From Eubacterium xylanophilum ATCC 35991 (GTDB lineage: Bacteria > Bacillota > Clostridia > Lachnospirales > Lachnospiraceae), in NCBI RefSeq assembly GCF_000518685.1, contig NZ_JAEB01000026.1:1-51813 (forward strand): 51,813 nt of DNA, read 5' to 3'. The notes beneath the pieces are model-generated. The model did no database searches and had not been told where the DNA came from. It was given only the letters and a program-made list of their open reading frames with translations. Made by a program: the position numbers and the translations under genes. The first letter of the stretch is position 1. Every line of letters starts with the position of its first letter. Of the stretch, positions 8,996 through 16,869 are shown in pieces.

Positions 8996-9240
8996 AAAAC
9001 CTTGTGGTTTTAGGATATACAAACAGAGAAAGTGAGGAAGGCATTAGGACACCCATTAAGGTATAACCTCGAGTTTTAGTGATAGCGCCTCACTTTACTC
9101 CCTGTAGATCGAATGAAGGAATGTATGGACACAATCATGTGATCCTGGTGGACATGATAGGGTTAATTACGGGAGCATCTCTTATATTATAAATTAGGGA
9201 AGCAATATGTACTTCCTTATTTAAGGTCGCCCAAAAAATA
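8996..9240 (+). ncRNA. Candidate bridge RNA / structured 3' region of the IS110 element
   Basis: About 245 nt directly after the transposase has no ORF but several stems. AAAACC/GGTTTT lies immediately after the stop. An 8-bp stem pairs 9030-9037 with 9088-9095. A 7-bp stem pairs 9134-9140 with 9152-9158 around an 11-nt loop (9141-9151). Known IS110-family bridge RNAs lie in a noncoding end of the element and expose internal loops of about this size. Assignment rests on position and hand-found pairing only. Confidence 0.4.
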
Positions 9241-9606
9241 GAATTAAAGTGATTAAATAAGGGGAAGATAGATAAAAATATTTAAAATCACAAATAAATG
9301 ATAGTTTGATTTATATAAAACTTTAGTAAATATAAAAAAAGGGTGGATAGGGTTCTTCCCTAACAAGATAATTGGACCATTTTGGTACAATCTGCATTTT
9401 GTATATACATAATGCGTATCTTGCCATGAGAAAATCATGATTTTCCATATTTACAGCCTCATTGGTCCAATGGACCAACGGCAAACATATCCAAAATGGC
9501 AACTTCGTGATAAAAAGAATTCTCCTTAGATATATCTTCACGTCAGCGTGGCACGCTGGCGTTATAAAACATTAAGGAAAAAATTTTTATATATACTCTG
9601 CATCAA
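9241..9606. other. Gene-free A+T-rich stretch with palindromes
   Basis: No ORF here has a ribosome site or recognisable product. It holds a palindrome of the TTGGTCC family (9461-9478) and a 21-bp near-perfect palindrome (9541-9561, CGTCAGCGTG arm). It links the IS110 element to the integrative element; the left end of the latter may lie here, but no repeat of the guaA end was found. Confidence 0.5.
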
Positions 9607-9665
9607 CATCTGTATCTCTATCTGTATCTGTATCTGTATCTGCATCTGTATCAGTATCTGGATCT
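9607..9665. repeat. Degenerate hexanucleotide tandem repeat (TCTGTA)n
   Basis: About nine to ten copies of TCTGTA with scattered substitutions (TCTCTA, TCTGCA, TCAGTA, TCTGGA). The array starts exactly at the stop codon of the small ORF at 9664-9906, so it is 3' noncoding sequence rather than part of the protein. Confidence 0.85.
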
Positions 9666-9906
9666 ACCATCTGAAATCTTCATTCATTCCCACCTTATCC
9701 AGATACTTCTTTCTAGCTGCTTCTTTAGTTTCAGAATCAGATGAAGTTTTAAACTCTGTATACAATCTCCTCTTTTCAAGACTGTCTAATTTTTCATTGA
9801 TTTGTTTCTTTATAGTATTTTCATACTCATACATTTCAAGCATGAAGAACTTACATAGATTCAAGAAAAATTCTTCTGAAATCATGATATTTTTCTTTTT
9901 ACTCAT
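9664..9906 (-). CDS. Small charged protein of the integrative element, unknown
   Basis: 80 aa, beginning MSKKKNIMISEEFFLNLCKF and rich in Lys/Glu, with a helical middle part (YEYENTIKKQINEKLDSLEKR) that could be a coiled coil. A good ribosome site (AGAGGTGA) lies before the ATG. It is downstream of the repA-like gene in the same direction, separated by the hairpin and iteron-like region. No family is recognised with certainty; similar small proteins occur beside RepA-like ATPases in mobile elements of gut Firmicutes. It has no signal peptide or membrane segment. Confidence 0.6.
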   Translation of the reverse strand: MSKKKNIMISEEFFLNLCKFFMLEMYEYENTIKKQINEKLDSLEKRRLYTEFKTSSDSETKEAARKKYLDKVGMNEDFRW

Positions 9907-9933
9907 TCTCTAAATCACCTCTCTTTACAAAAA

Positions 9934-10093
9934 ATGACGATATATGACGATTATGACGGTAATTTTTCCCCCCCTATATCATCATTTTATCGTCATATAG
10001 GGGGTATATAAATATCGTCATTACCGTCATTGTAGTCATAGCCTTACTTTCAGCTATGTTTTCTAAAAAAGATAATCGTCATTATCGTCATAA
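9934..10093. repeat. Iteron-like TGACGRT repeats and hairpin, candidate replication origin
   Basis: TGACGATA, TGACGATT and TGACGGTA occur in tandem at about 10-bp pitch from 9935. They are followed by the opposite orientation at 9991, around 10015-10030 and 10076-10093 (the last inside the end of the repA-like gene). Between the two sets is a hairpin with arms 9970-9979 and 9995-10004 (CCCCCTATAT / ATATAGGGGG). Directly and inversely repeated short sites around a hairpin next to a RepA-like ATPase resemble an iteron origin. Function is inferred. Confidence 0.5.
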
Positions 10094-11082
10094 CATAGTT
10101 TGAACTCTTTTCTGTCTGGAGTTCTTTGCATACTTTCATAGTGTATATGATAGTCCTTTAGTAAGTTGTAGCGTCTTACATTAAGACGCCTTACCAAAGT
10201 ATTTGGGACTATCATATCGGATAATCCTGGAACTGCTTCTATAAGCTCTGTAGCTGTACCATGCCATTCAGGATTATCACGATTCACAAAACCTGCTATA
10301 GCTTCTAAAACTTCATCTGGCTTTCCCTTAAAAAGTTCCTTTTCAGACTTAACTTTCTTCCAGATGCAGTTTTCTTCATCTCTTTCAACTGTGATTTCCT
10401 GATCTGCTTGGTCACGTCCACAGATTGAGATGGTTGCCGTTCCTTCGATTCTTTTGTTCTTAGCCATTACAAAACAACCATCAGAAGCACCTGCTAGTCC
10501 ATTAGTTCCAGATATCTTATCAAAGTTATCTGTGGACTCCATCTTTCTAGTATGATGAACTATCAAGATGCATAGATCATGTACATCTGTGAACTTCTTA
10601 AAGCTATCAATGATTTCATAGTCACTACTGTAGCTATAATTATCATCTCCACTTTCTCTAACCTTTTGAAGCGTATCAACGATTATAAGACAAGTATCAG
10701 GATGAGCCTTAACAAATGACTCCATCTCATCCATCAATCCATCCTTAACAGAACCAGCGCTGATATTTAAGTGAAGGTCATCGCTCGGCTCATCTGCATA
10801 CATCATCCCTAATCGTTGCTGTAATCTAGCATAATTATCCTCTAAGGCGAGGTAGAGAACAGTTCCCTTCCTCACCTTATGATTCCATAGCTTTATGCCT
10901 TTAGAAACATGATATCCTAGTTGTAACATAAAGAACGATTTTCCAATCTTTGGCGCACCAGCATATATGTAAGTACCACAATAAAGGAAATCCTCTATTA
11001 CCGGCAACCTCGGGACATATGCTTCATCATAAAGCTCTGTCATTGTCTTTGTTTCAAGTATTCTCTCTTTTTCTTCTATCAA
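10063..11082 (-). CDS. RepA-like AAA ATPase (replicative helicase type)
   Basis: 339 aa with an AAA_25/RSF1010 RepA-like P-loop domain: Walker A GAPKIGKSFF (about 43-52), Walker B CLIIVDTLQKV, and HHTRK. The C-terminal 100 residues look like a winged-helix module (TATELIEAVPGLSDMIVPNTLVRRL). The start is TTG at 11082 in a TTGA overlap with the upstream gene, preceded by AAGGAGGAGC; no better start exists. Such proteins probably unwind DNA at the origin of small plasmids, integrative elements or phage satellites. The iteron-like sites overlapping its 3' end support a replication role. No primase domain is visible. Confidence 0.8.
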   Translation of the reverse strand: MIEEKERILETKTMTELYDEAYVPRLPVIEDFLYCGTYIYAGAPKIGKSFFMLQLGYHVSKGIKLWNHKVRKGTVLYLALEDNYARLQQRLGMMYADEPSDDLHLNISAGSVKDGLMDEMESFVKAHPDTCLIIVDTLQKVRESGDDNYSYSSDYEIIDSFKKFTDVHDLCILIVHHTRKMESTDNFDKISGTNGLAGASDGCFVMAKNKRIEGTATISICGRDQADQEITVERDEENCIWKKVKSEKELFKGKPDEVLEAIAGFVNRDNPEWHGTATELIEAVPGLSDMIVPNTLVRRLNVRRYNLLKDYHIHYESMQRTPDRKEFKLCYDDNDDYLF

Positions 11083-11456
11083 AATTGCTCCTCCTTTTTC
11101 TTATCTTTGAAAACACTACTCAGAAGTTCCAAGATATACTGGAGAGAAGCCAGATCTACATCGTCAAGCTTATCTTTTTTATCTTCAGATAGCAGTATAT
11201 CCTTTATTCTCTCCATCTCGTCTCTGATTTCTTCATAAGTTTTTATATTCCCTCTCACCAAGATCCTCTGATATAAGCAACTTTCTATAAAGAATTTTGC
11301 TTTGGGCAAACCAGATAAAGCAATCCTCTTATTAATCAACTCCTTTTCAGTAGCTGATACTCGAAAATTAAAATATAAAGCTCTTTTTCGATTCTTATCA
11401 TACTTTTTCTTTCTTTCCCTTTCATCCTGAGTATCTCTTCTATAAATCAAGTCCAT
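11079..11456 (-). CDS. MobC/RHH-like relaxosome-type protein
   Basis: 125 aa, basic N-terminus, then FNFRVSATEKELINKRIALSGLPKAKFFIESCLYQRIL, the pattern of ribbon-helix-helix proteins annotated as MobC-like mobilisation accessory proteins. The C-terminal third is acidic and helical. AAGGAGAACGAG precedes the ATG, and the gene overlaps the end of int by 17 nt and repA by 4 nt, so int, this gene and repA form one operon. No relaxase gene is in the window; the protein could assist another element's relaxase, or be an RHH regulator instead. Confidence 0.65.
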   Translation of the reverse strand: MDLIYRRDTQDERERKKKYDKNRKRALYFNFRVSATEKELINKRIALSGLPKAKFFIESCLYQRILVRGNIKTYEEIRDEMERIKDILLSEDKKDKLDDVDLASLQYILELLSSVFKDKKKEEQF

Positions 11457-12567
11457 TTACTCGTTCTCCTTTCTCTGTTGCAATTCTCTCCTCCAAAATT
11501 CTATCCATACCATCTGCGATTCGTCTCTGAGCTGATGGATATAGGTGAGAGTATGTTTCAGTAACAGCTATACTTTCGTGCCCAAGTCTCTCGGCAATCT
11601 GAGCCGGTGTATAATTCATCTCAACCATAAGGGCTACAGAACTATGTCTCAAATCATGTATTCTAATCTTCTTTACTCCAGAATTATTTGTTCCTCTTTC
11701 CATCTCATGATGAAGATAACTCTTAGTAAAGTTGAATATTCTATTCTCAGGCTTCACCTTATAAAGCATCGAGAAATAATCTTCCATCTCTCTACAGAGA
11801 AAATCCGGAAGTTCAATTACCCTGTTACTCTTCATTGTTTTTGGTGTCTGAATGATTTCTTTTGATTTTACATATTGTAAATTCTTATTAATATAGAGTT
11901 TTCTATTCTCTAGATCAAAGTCTCCTCTTGTAAGAGCTAAAAGTTCTCCGCATCTAATACCTGTCCAATACAGCACTTCAAATGCATAGAAACTTTCTGG
12001 TTTATCTTTGATTACATTTGAGAATTGACGATATTCATCCAATGTCCAAAACTGCATTTCACCAGCTTTTGCCCTACCCATCTTTTTTATCTTGCGACAA
12101 GGATCCTTTGGTAGTTCATAATAATTACATGCATGATTAAATATTGCATTCAGCTGATTTTGTATAGTTCTCAGATAGGTCGTCGAATACCCTCTATCAT
12201 TTTTATCACGCTTGAGTAACAATTCATTTTGCCAACATAAAATCTCTCTATTCGTAATTTCAGATAAACTCAAATTCTGAAAATACGGTCTAATATGAGT
12301 TTCTATAATAGTTTTCTTAGTTTCTAGCGTTGTTGGTTTGATATGTGGCTTTATATCATCTAAATATATATCAATAAAAGAGCCAAAACTCATATTTATA
12401 TCTTTAGACTTTTTAGCAATGAATTCCATCTCGAATTCTTTTGCCTCTCTTTTAGAATTAAATCCCCTTTTATCGAATACCTTCTTATTGCCTTGCCAAT
12501 CTACATATCTAACCTGAACACGCCATTTACCTTGATAACCATTCCAGTTATCCTTAAACACTGACAT
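11440..12567 (-). CDS. int: Tyrosine integrase of an integrative element
   Basis: Site-specific recombinase that integrates and excises the element. From the ATG at 12567 it is 375 aa: an arm-DNA-binding domain at the N-terminus (YQGKWRVQVRYVDWQGNKK), a SAM-like core-binding domain, then the catalytic domain with R205 (GIRCGELL), H304-x-x-R307 (HDLRH), H330 (LGHES) and Y339 (TYSHLYP). All catalytic residues are present. An in-frame TTG 21 nt upstream is rejected because AGGAGAG lies between it and the ATG. It is followed by overlapping mobC-like and repA-like genes. There is no sign that it works on the hsdS cassettes. Confidence 0.93.
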   Translation of the reverse strand: MSVFKDNWNGYQGKWRVQVRYVDWQGNKKVFDKRGFNSKREAKEFEMEFIAKKSKDINMSFGSFIDIYLDDIKPHIKPTTLETKKTIIETHIRPYFQNLSLSEITNREILCWQNELLLKRDKNDRGYSTTYLRTIQNQLNAIFNHACNYYELPKDPCRKIKKMGRAKAGEMQFWTLDEYRQFSNVIKDKPESFYAFEVLYWTGIRCGELLALTRGDFDLENRKLYINKNLQYVKSKEIIQTPKTMKSNRVIELPDFLCREMEDYFSMLYKVKPENRIFNFTKSYLHHEMERGTNNSGVKKIRIHDLRHSSVALMVEMNYTPAQIAERLGHESIAVTETYSHLYPSAQRRIADGMDRILEERIATEKGERVNGLDL

Positions 12568-12611
12568 TTTTCCATCTCTCCTTTCCAACTACTGTTATAC
12601 ATGTCACATAC

Positions 12612-12806
12612 CTAGACTTCTTTAAGAACTGTTTCCATAAAGTATTGTCTATTGATCTTTCCAGATACTATTAATGCTTTAGGATTTTCCTTTTTTAGCT
12701 GATTAGATAGTTCTCTTATAATCACATAAGCTTTTGACTTAGAACAACCTATAAGTGCAGCTACAGTATCAGCTCCCAAAAATAATGGTTCTATCTCTTT
12801 ATTCAT
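12612..12806 (-). CDS. xis: Excisionase-like HTH protein
   Basis: 64 aa: FLGADTVAALIGCSKSKAYVIIRELSNQLKKENPK followed by SGKINRQYFMETV, the small winged-helix (HTH_17/MerR-like) fold of excisionases. It lies 44 nt upstream of int in the same direction with AGGGGTGA before its ATG, and downstream of a strong promoter facing it. The expected job is to direct the integrase towards excision. Size and context match ICE and satellite excisionases. Confidence 0.85.
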   Translation of the reverse strand: MNKEIEPLFLGADTVAALIGCSKSKAYVIIRELSNQLKKENPKALIVSGKINRQYFMETVLKEV

Positions 12807-12829
12807 ACAATCACCCCTTTTCTATACGA

Positions 12830-12982
12830 ATTTAGTAAATGTTAAATTCAATAATATGAATAAATTTACTCTTTGCGTGTACTCTATGCGTATATTATAT
12901 TTACTAAATGAGTATTTGTCAAGTGGTTTATTTACTTTTTTCGTAAATTTTTCTTGATTTGCGTTTACGAATCGAGTATAAT
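12830..12982. promoter_or_regulatory. Divergent promoters with operator-like repeats between xis and XRE gene
   Basis: Leftward promoter for xis-int: TTGACA (12917-12922, minus), 17 nt, TATAAT (12894-12899). Rightward promoter for the XRE gene: TTGATT (12954-12959), 17 nt, TATAAT (12977-12982). The near-palindrome ATTTANTAAAT occurs at 12830-12840 and 12899-12909, the second overlapping the leftward promoter, and TTTACGAA-like half sites lie near the rightward one. The layout is that of a repressor-controlled lysogeny-type switch. Confidence 0.8.
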
Positions 12983-13016
12983 GAGTTTATCATGTAATAT
13001 AAGAAAGGTGATTACC

Positions 13017-13487
13017 ATGGGATACGGAATAAAACTTAAGGAATTAATAGAAGAAAAAAACCTGTCCGTTAGACAGGTTGCAAATGAAAGTGGAATAGCT
13101 CCAACAACGTTATATTCAATTATTTCAAGGGATACAAACATCCGATATGACTATGCTCTTAGAATAGCTAATATCCTAGATGTGCCTGTTAGTGAGCTTT
13201 GCAATGATATTCCACCTTCACAAAAGGATGAAGTGGAGCCAGGTCTCTTATCAAACTTTGGTGGGCTCACCACCAATCTAAACAAAAAGACTTACTTCCA
13301 GAACAGAACATTGCCAATTGCTAGCAATTATGAATACGAAGAATTTCCTATGCTTGATCGATTGATAGCTGAATTCTACATCCTAAATGATAAAGCTAGA
13401 GAAGAAGTGCTTCAATTTATAAGATTTAAGCACTCAACAGACATAGATAAAGTAAGAGAAGCAAAATTAAAAAGACTCAAAAAATAA
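13017..13487 (+). CDS. XRE-family repressor of the integrative element
   Basis: 156 aa from the ATG at 13017, chosen because AAGAAAGGTG precedes it and the promoter -10 (12977-12982) lies downstream of the longest possible start. The N-terminal helix-turn-helix is GIKLKELIEEKNLSVRQVANESGIAPTTLYSII (about 3-35), followed by DYALRIANILDVPVSEL. The C-terminal half, with a conserved-looking LIAEFYILNDKAREEVLQFI, resembles dimerisation regions of phage-type repressors but carries no peptidase motif. It diverges from xis-int and probably controls both promoters. Confidence 0.88.
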   Translation: MGYGIKLKELIEEKNLSVRQVANESGIAPTTLYSIISRDTNIRYDYALRIANILDVPVSELCNDIPPSQKDEVEPGLLSNFGGLTTNLNKKTYFQNRTLPIASNYEYEEFPMLDRLIAEFYILNDKAREEVLQFIRFKHSTDIDKVREAKLKRLKK

Positions 13488-13493
13488 AAAATC

Positions 13494-13514
13494 TGCTGAC
13501 ATTTTGCTGACATT
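13494..13514. repeat. Two direct TGCTGACATT repeats at 11-bp pitch
   Basis: TGCTGACATT occurs at 13494-13503 and 13505-13514, spaced by one helical turn, between the XRE gene and the guaA terminator. Paired short direct repeats of this kind near an element end could be arm-type integrase sites. This is inference; no att core was identified. Confidence 0.5.
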
Positions 13515-13558
13515 AAAAACGGGAAGCCCCTATTTTCAAGGCTTCCCGATGTTTTTTT
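13514..13558. terminator. Bidirectional terminator between XRE gene and guaA
   Basis: GGGAAGCC (13521-13528) pairs with GGCTTCCC (13540-13547). The hairpin is followed by a T tract on the plus strand (13552-13558) and on the minus strand (complement of 13515-13519), so it can serve the convergent XRE and guaA transcripts. Confidence 0.85.
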
Positions 13559-13559
13559 C

Positions 13560-15137
13560 CTATTCAAACTCGATTGTCCCAGGCGGCTTGGATGTCAAAT
13601 CATACATTACTCTATTAACACCCTTTACCTCATTGATAATTCTATTCATAACAGTCTGTAGCACTTCCCAAGGAATCTGGGCGCTCTCGGCAGTCATGAA
13701 ATCGATAGTCTGCACAGCTCTAAGCGCAACGGCATAATCATATGTTCTCTCATCTCCCATAACACCGACAGAACGCATGTTAGTCAGGGCTGCAAAGTAC
13801 TGATCCGGTTTCCATGGGGCAGCTTCTCCGTCATGTTCCTCTGCATACTTATCAAGTGCTTTTCCCACTTCTTCGCGATAAATATAATCTGCATCTTGAA
13901 CGAGTCTGACTTTCTCTGCATTTACCTCGCCGATAATCCTAATTCCTAAGCCTGGGCCAGGGAATGGTTGGCGGAATACAAGGTACTCAGGAAGTCCGAG
14001 TTCAAGACCAACTTTCCTTACTTCATCTTTGAAGAGATCGCGAAGTGGTTCTATGATTTCCTTAAAATCAACATAATCAGGAAGACCACCTACATTGTGA
14101 TGTGATTTAATTACAGCAGATTCTCCACCGAGTCCACTTTCAACAACATCCGGATAAATGGTTCCCTGTACTAGGAAATCAACCTTACCGATTTTCTTAG
14201 CCTCTTCTTCAAATACTCGGATGAATTCCTCACCGATTATCTTACGTTTCTTTTCAGGCTCATCCACACCTGCAAGTTTTTCATAATATCTATCTGCCGC
14301 ATTCACACGAACGAAGTTCAGATCATAGTCACCTGAAGGCCCGAAAATCTGCTCAACCTCATCACCTTCATTCTTTCTCAAAAGTCCGTGATCCACAAAC
14401 ACACATGTGAGCTGTTTGCCAACTGCCTTCGCAAGCAATACTGCAGCCACCGAAGAGTCTACGCCGCCAGATAGTGCAAGAAGCACCTTACCATCGCCTA
14501 CCTTCTCACGAATTTCCTTGATTTTACTCTCTGCAAAGGAATCCATGCGCCAATCGCCTGCACATCCACAAATCTTATAAACAAAGTTCGATAAAATCTG
14601 CTTTCCGCGAACTGTATGGAGAACTTCTGGGTGAAACTGAATTGCATACAATTTTCTTGTCTCATCTTGCGCAGCTGCAACAGGACAATCTGCAGTATGG
14701 GCAATCTCCTCAAATCCATCTGCCATCTTGGATATATAATCAAAGTGGCTCATCCATACAGTTGTCTCATCCTCAACTCCGTCAAAAAGCTCAACACCGT
14801 TGTTGACAAAAGTTGCTGTCTTTCCATATTCTCTGACAGGGGCTTTCTCCACTTTTCCGCCGAGAGTATGCATCATCAACTGAGCTCCGTAGCAAAGTCC
14901 GAGAACGGGTATACCCAGTTCGAACAACTCCTTGCTATAGCTTGGCGCTCCCTCTTCATAACAACTGTTAGGACCTCCTGTTAGAATAATTCCCTTGGGA
15001 TTCAATTCCTTAATCTTTTCAATATCAATTTTATATGAGTAAATCTCGCAATATACGTTATTTTCGCGAACACGTCTCGCAACCAACTGGTTATACTGTC
15101 CGCCAAAATCAATTACAATTACTAGCTCGTTTTGCAT
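13560..15137 (-). CDS. guaA: GMP synthase (glutamine-hydrolysing)
   Basis: Converts XMP, glutamine and ATP to GMP. It is 525 aa from the ATG at 15137, which has AAGGAGG 6 nt upstream; the frame is open further but without a site. The glutamine amidotransferase domain has GLCYGAQ (nucleophile Cys) and FHPE. The ATP-pyrophosphatase domain has [13 protein letters not shown]. The dimerisation domain ends in KPPGTIEFE, the family's normal C-terminus. It is the last gene of the asd-pyr operon, an unusual purine gene in a pyrimidine cluster. Its 3' end is 73 nt from the XRE gene; guaA ends are common integration sites for mobile elements. Confidence 0.97.
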   Translation of the reverse strand: MQNELVIVIDFGGQYNQLVARRVRENNVYCEIYSYKIDIEKIKELNPKGIILTGGPNSCYEEGAPSYSKELFELGIPVLGLCYGAQLMMHTLGGKVEKAPVREYGKTATFVNNGVELFDGVEDETTVWMSHFDYISKMADGFEEIAHTADCPVAAAQDETRKLYAIQFHPEVLHTVRGKQILSNFVYKICGCAGDWRMDSFAESKIKEIREKVGDGKVLLALSGGVDSSVAAVLLAKAVGKQLTCVFVDHGLLRKNEGDEVEQIFGPSGDYDLNFVRVNAADRYYEKLAGVDEPEKKRKIIGEEFIRVFEEEAKKIGKVDFLVQGTIYPDVVESGLGGESAVIKSHHNVGGLPDYVDFKEIIEPLRDLFKDEVRKVGLELGLPEYLVFRQPFPGPGLGIRIIGEVNAEKVRLVQDADYIYREEVGKALDKYAEEHDGEAAPWKPDQYFAALTNMRSVGVMGDERTYDYAVALRAVQTIDFMTAESAQIPWEVLQTVMNRIINEVKGVNRVMYDLTSKPPGTIEFE

Positions 15138-15150
15138 TATTTCCTCCTTA

Positions 15151-16083
15151 TCATTTAACACATCCGACTATTTCTGATATATTAGACAAATGTTCCGATG
15201 TTGCATAGTCGGCCAAACCATCTATTATCTCAGATGTCGCATATGGATTATAAAAGTTTGCTGTTCCAACTGCAACCATTGATGCTCCTGCCATCATAAA
15301 CTCCAAAGCATCATTTGTATCCTGTATGCCTCCCATGCCGAGAATAGGTATACTTACTGCCTGAGCCACTTGGTATACCATCCTAACTGCAACAGGTTTT
15401 ACGCAAGGGCCTGACATGCCACCGGTTTTATTTGCAACTGCAAATGTCTTTCTTGCCACATCAATTTTCATGCCCGTAAGTGTATTAATAAGTGACACGG
15501 CGTCCGCTCCACCAGCCTCAACAGCTCTAGCCATCTCAGCGATGTCAGTGACATTCGGACTGAGCTTCATCACGACAGGTTGTTTGGCAATTTTCTTTAT
15601 CTCACCGGTTACAGACTCTGCGAGCTTTGGATCCTGACCAAAGGCAATTCCACCCGCTTTTACATTAGGGCATGAAATATTAATCTCAAGCATATCCACG
15701 TCTTCATCTCCGAGACGTTCCACAACCTCAAGGTAATCCTCTACTGAGCGTCCGCAGACATTTACGATAACTCTTGCACCACTTTCTTTGAGAAAGCTCA
15801 AATCTCTTTCTATAAAAGTGTCTATGCCTGGATTCTGCAATCCAATCGCATTGATCATTCCACTATGAGTTTCTGCAATTCTAGGAGTGGCATTGCCCTC
15901 CCACGGAACATTTGCGACTCCCTTTGTAGTTACTGCACCAAGCTTGGCAAGATCTACAAATTCACTGTACTCCATACCCGAGCCAAATGTTCCCGAAGCC
16001 GTAGTCACCGGATTGTCAAATTCCACTCCGGCAAAGCTAGTCTTCAATAATTTCATACCATCATTAGCTGATTTGTTATCCAT
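15151..16083 (-). CDS. pyrD: Dihydroorotate dehydrogenase B, catalytic subunit
   Basis: Oxidises dihydroorotate to orotate with FMN; class 1B partner of PyrK. It is 310 aa, with a TIM-barrel pattern: [28 protein letters not shown] (catalytic Cys of class 1B), KLSPNV, NTLTGM, GMGGI and VGTANFYNP. The start at 16083 has GGAG about 7 nt upstream; the longer frame begins inside that site. It lies 32 nt after pyrK and 13 nt before guaA, within one operon. Confidence 0.95.
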   Translation of the reverse strand: MDNKSANDGMKLLKTSFAGVEFDNPVTTASGTFGSGMEYSEFVDLAKLGAVTTKGVANVPWEGNATPRIAETHSGMINAIGLQNPGIDTFIERDLSFLKESGARVIVNVCGRSVEDYLEVVERLGDEDVDMLEINISCPNVKAGGIAFGQDPKLAESVTGEIKKIAKQPVVMKLSPNVTDIAEMARAVEAGGADAVSLINTLTGMKIDVARKTFAVANKTGGMSGPCVKPVAVRMVYQVAQAVSIPILGMGGIQDTNDALEFMMAGASMVAVGTANFYNPYATSEIIDGLADYATSEHLSNISEIVGCVK

Positions 16084-16115
16084 ATATATCTCCATTTCGT
16101 ATAAATGCGCATTTA

Positions 16116-16868
16116 CTATGGTTCTACGTCTGTAGACAAAAATACCGGCCCATCTTTACATATTCTCTTATTTTTTACTTTTGAATGACCATCTACTTCT
16201 GTAGAATTGCATACACACGCTAAGCAAGCTCCAATTCCGCAGGCCATCTTTTCTTCCATCGAAATATATGTCTTGATATCATTTTCCAAGCCAAATGCCT
16301 TGATTCCACGTAACATTGGAGTCGGACCACAGCTGTAGACTCTGTCCCCTGTCAGAACATTTTCCTTCATAGCATCTACTACCGTTCCGTGTGTTCCAAC
16401 GCTTCCATCATCAGTTGCTATATATACTTTGGCGACTTTCTCAAAGTCTTCCAAGAGAAAATTGTCCGCGTCTCTATATCCCAAGACAACCGTCGCCTTC
16501 CCCTCAAATCTCTTCGCAAGTTCCAACATTGGAGGGATTCCTATTCCACCTCCAACAAGGATTGGGGCCTCTCCCTCTACTGGAAAGCCATTGCCAAGTG
16601 GACCCATAACTTCAATCTCATCCCCAGCTTTTAGCCCGGAAAACTCTTTAGTTCCCTTGCCAACAACTCTATATACAAGTCTGAGCTCGTCCTCACCAAT
16701 TTCACAGATGCTAATTGGTCTCGGAAGCAAGTTATCATGATCCCCACAATATAGTGACACAAACTGCCCCGGCTTTGCCTGTTCAGCCATTTCTTTGGAG
16801 ACAATTCTCAGGCTGTATATATCTGCTGTCAGATGGATTGACTCTCTAATCAAACACTTACACTTCAT
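16116..16868 (-). CDS. pyrK: Dihydroorotate dehydrogenase B, electron-transfer subunit
   Basis: FAD and [2Fe-2S] subunit that passes electrons from PyrD to NAD+. It is 250 aa from the ATG at 16868. A flavin-binding beta barrel contains RPISI. The NAD-binding part has VGGGIGIPPMLEL and SCGPTPML. The C-terminal cysteine cluster is EEKMACGIGACLACVC ... RICKDGPVF. The ribosome site AGGAAAG lies in the end of the preceding lipoprotein gene, whose stop is 1 nt before the start codon, so translation is coupled. Confidence 0.94.
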   Translation of the reverse strand: MKCKCLIRESIHLTADIYSLRIVSKEMAEQAKPGQFVSLYCGDHDNLLPRPISICEIGEDELRLVYRVVGKGTKEFSGLKAGDEIEVMGPLGNGFPVEGEAPILVGGGIGIPPMLELAKRFEGKATVVLGYRDADNFLLEDFEKVAKVYIATDDGSVGTHGTVVDAMKENVLTGDRVYSCGPTPMLRGIKAFGLENDIKTYISMEEKMACGIGACLACVCNSTEVDGHSKVKNKRICKDGPVFLSTDVEP

Positions 16869-16869
16869 A

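Larger units (their letters stand above)
7623..9240 (+). mobile_element. IS110-family insertion sequence (ends approximate)
   Basis: Contains one IS110-type transposase and a conserved-looking 3' noncoding stretch. IS110 elements generally lack long terminal inverted repeats, so exact ends cannot be read; the limits given are estimates. The element sits between the silent hsdS cassette and the integrative element and may have interrupted a repeat array. Confidence 0.55.

Noticed and set aside
9253-9541. Minus-strand ORFs between IS110 and the integrative element
   Set aside because: No ribosome site, no recognisable sequence, and they span palindromes.
9548-9913. Plus-strand ORF encoding CICICISI repeats
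   Set aside because: It is an artefact of the hexanucleotide tract and runs antisense to the better supported small gene at 9664-9906.
11440-12567. Integrase as the recombinase that shuffles hsdS
   Set aside because: It is the arm-binding phage type, in an operon with xis and repA; hsdS-linked recombinases are usually smaller and adjacent. Exchange by general recombination is sufficient given the repeats.
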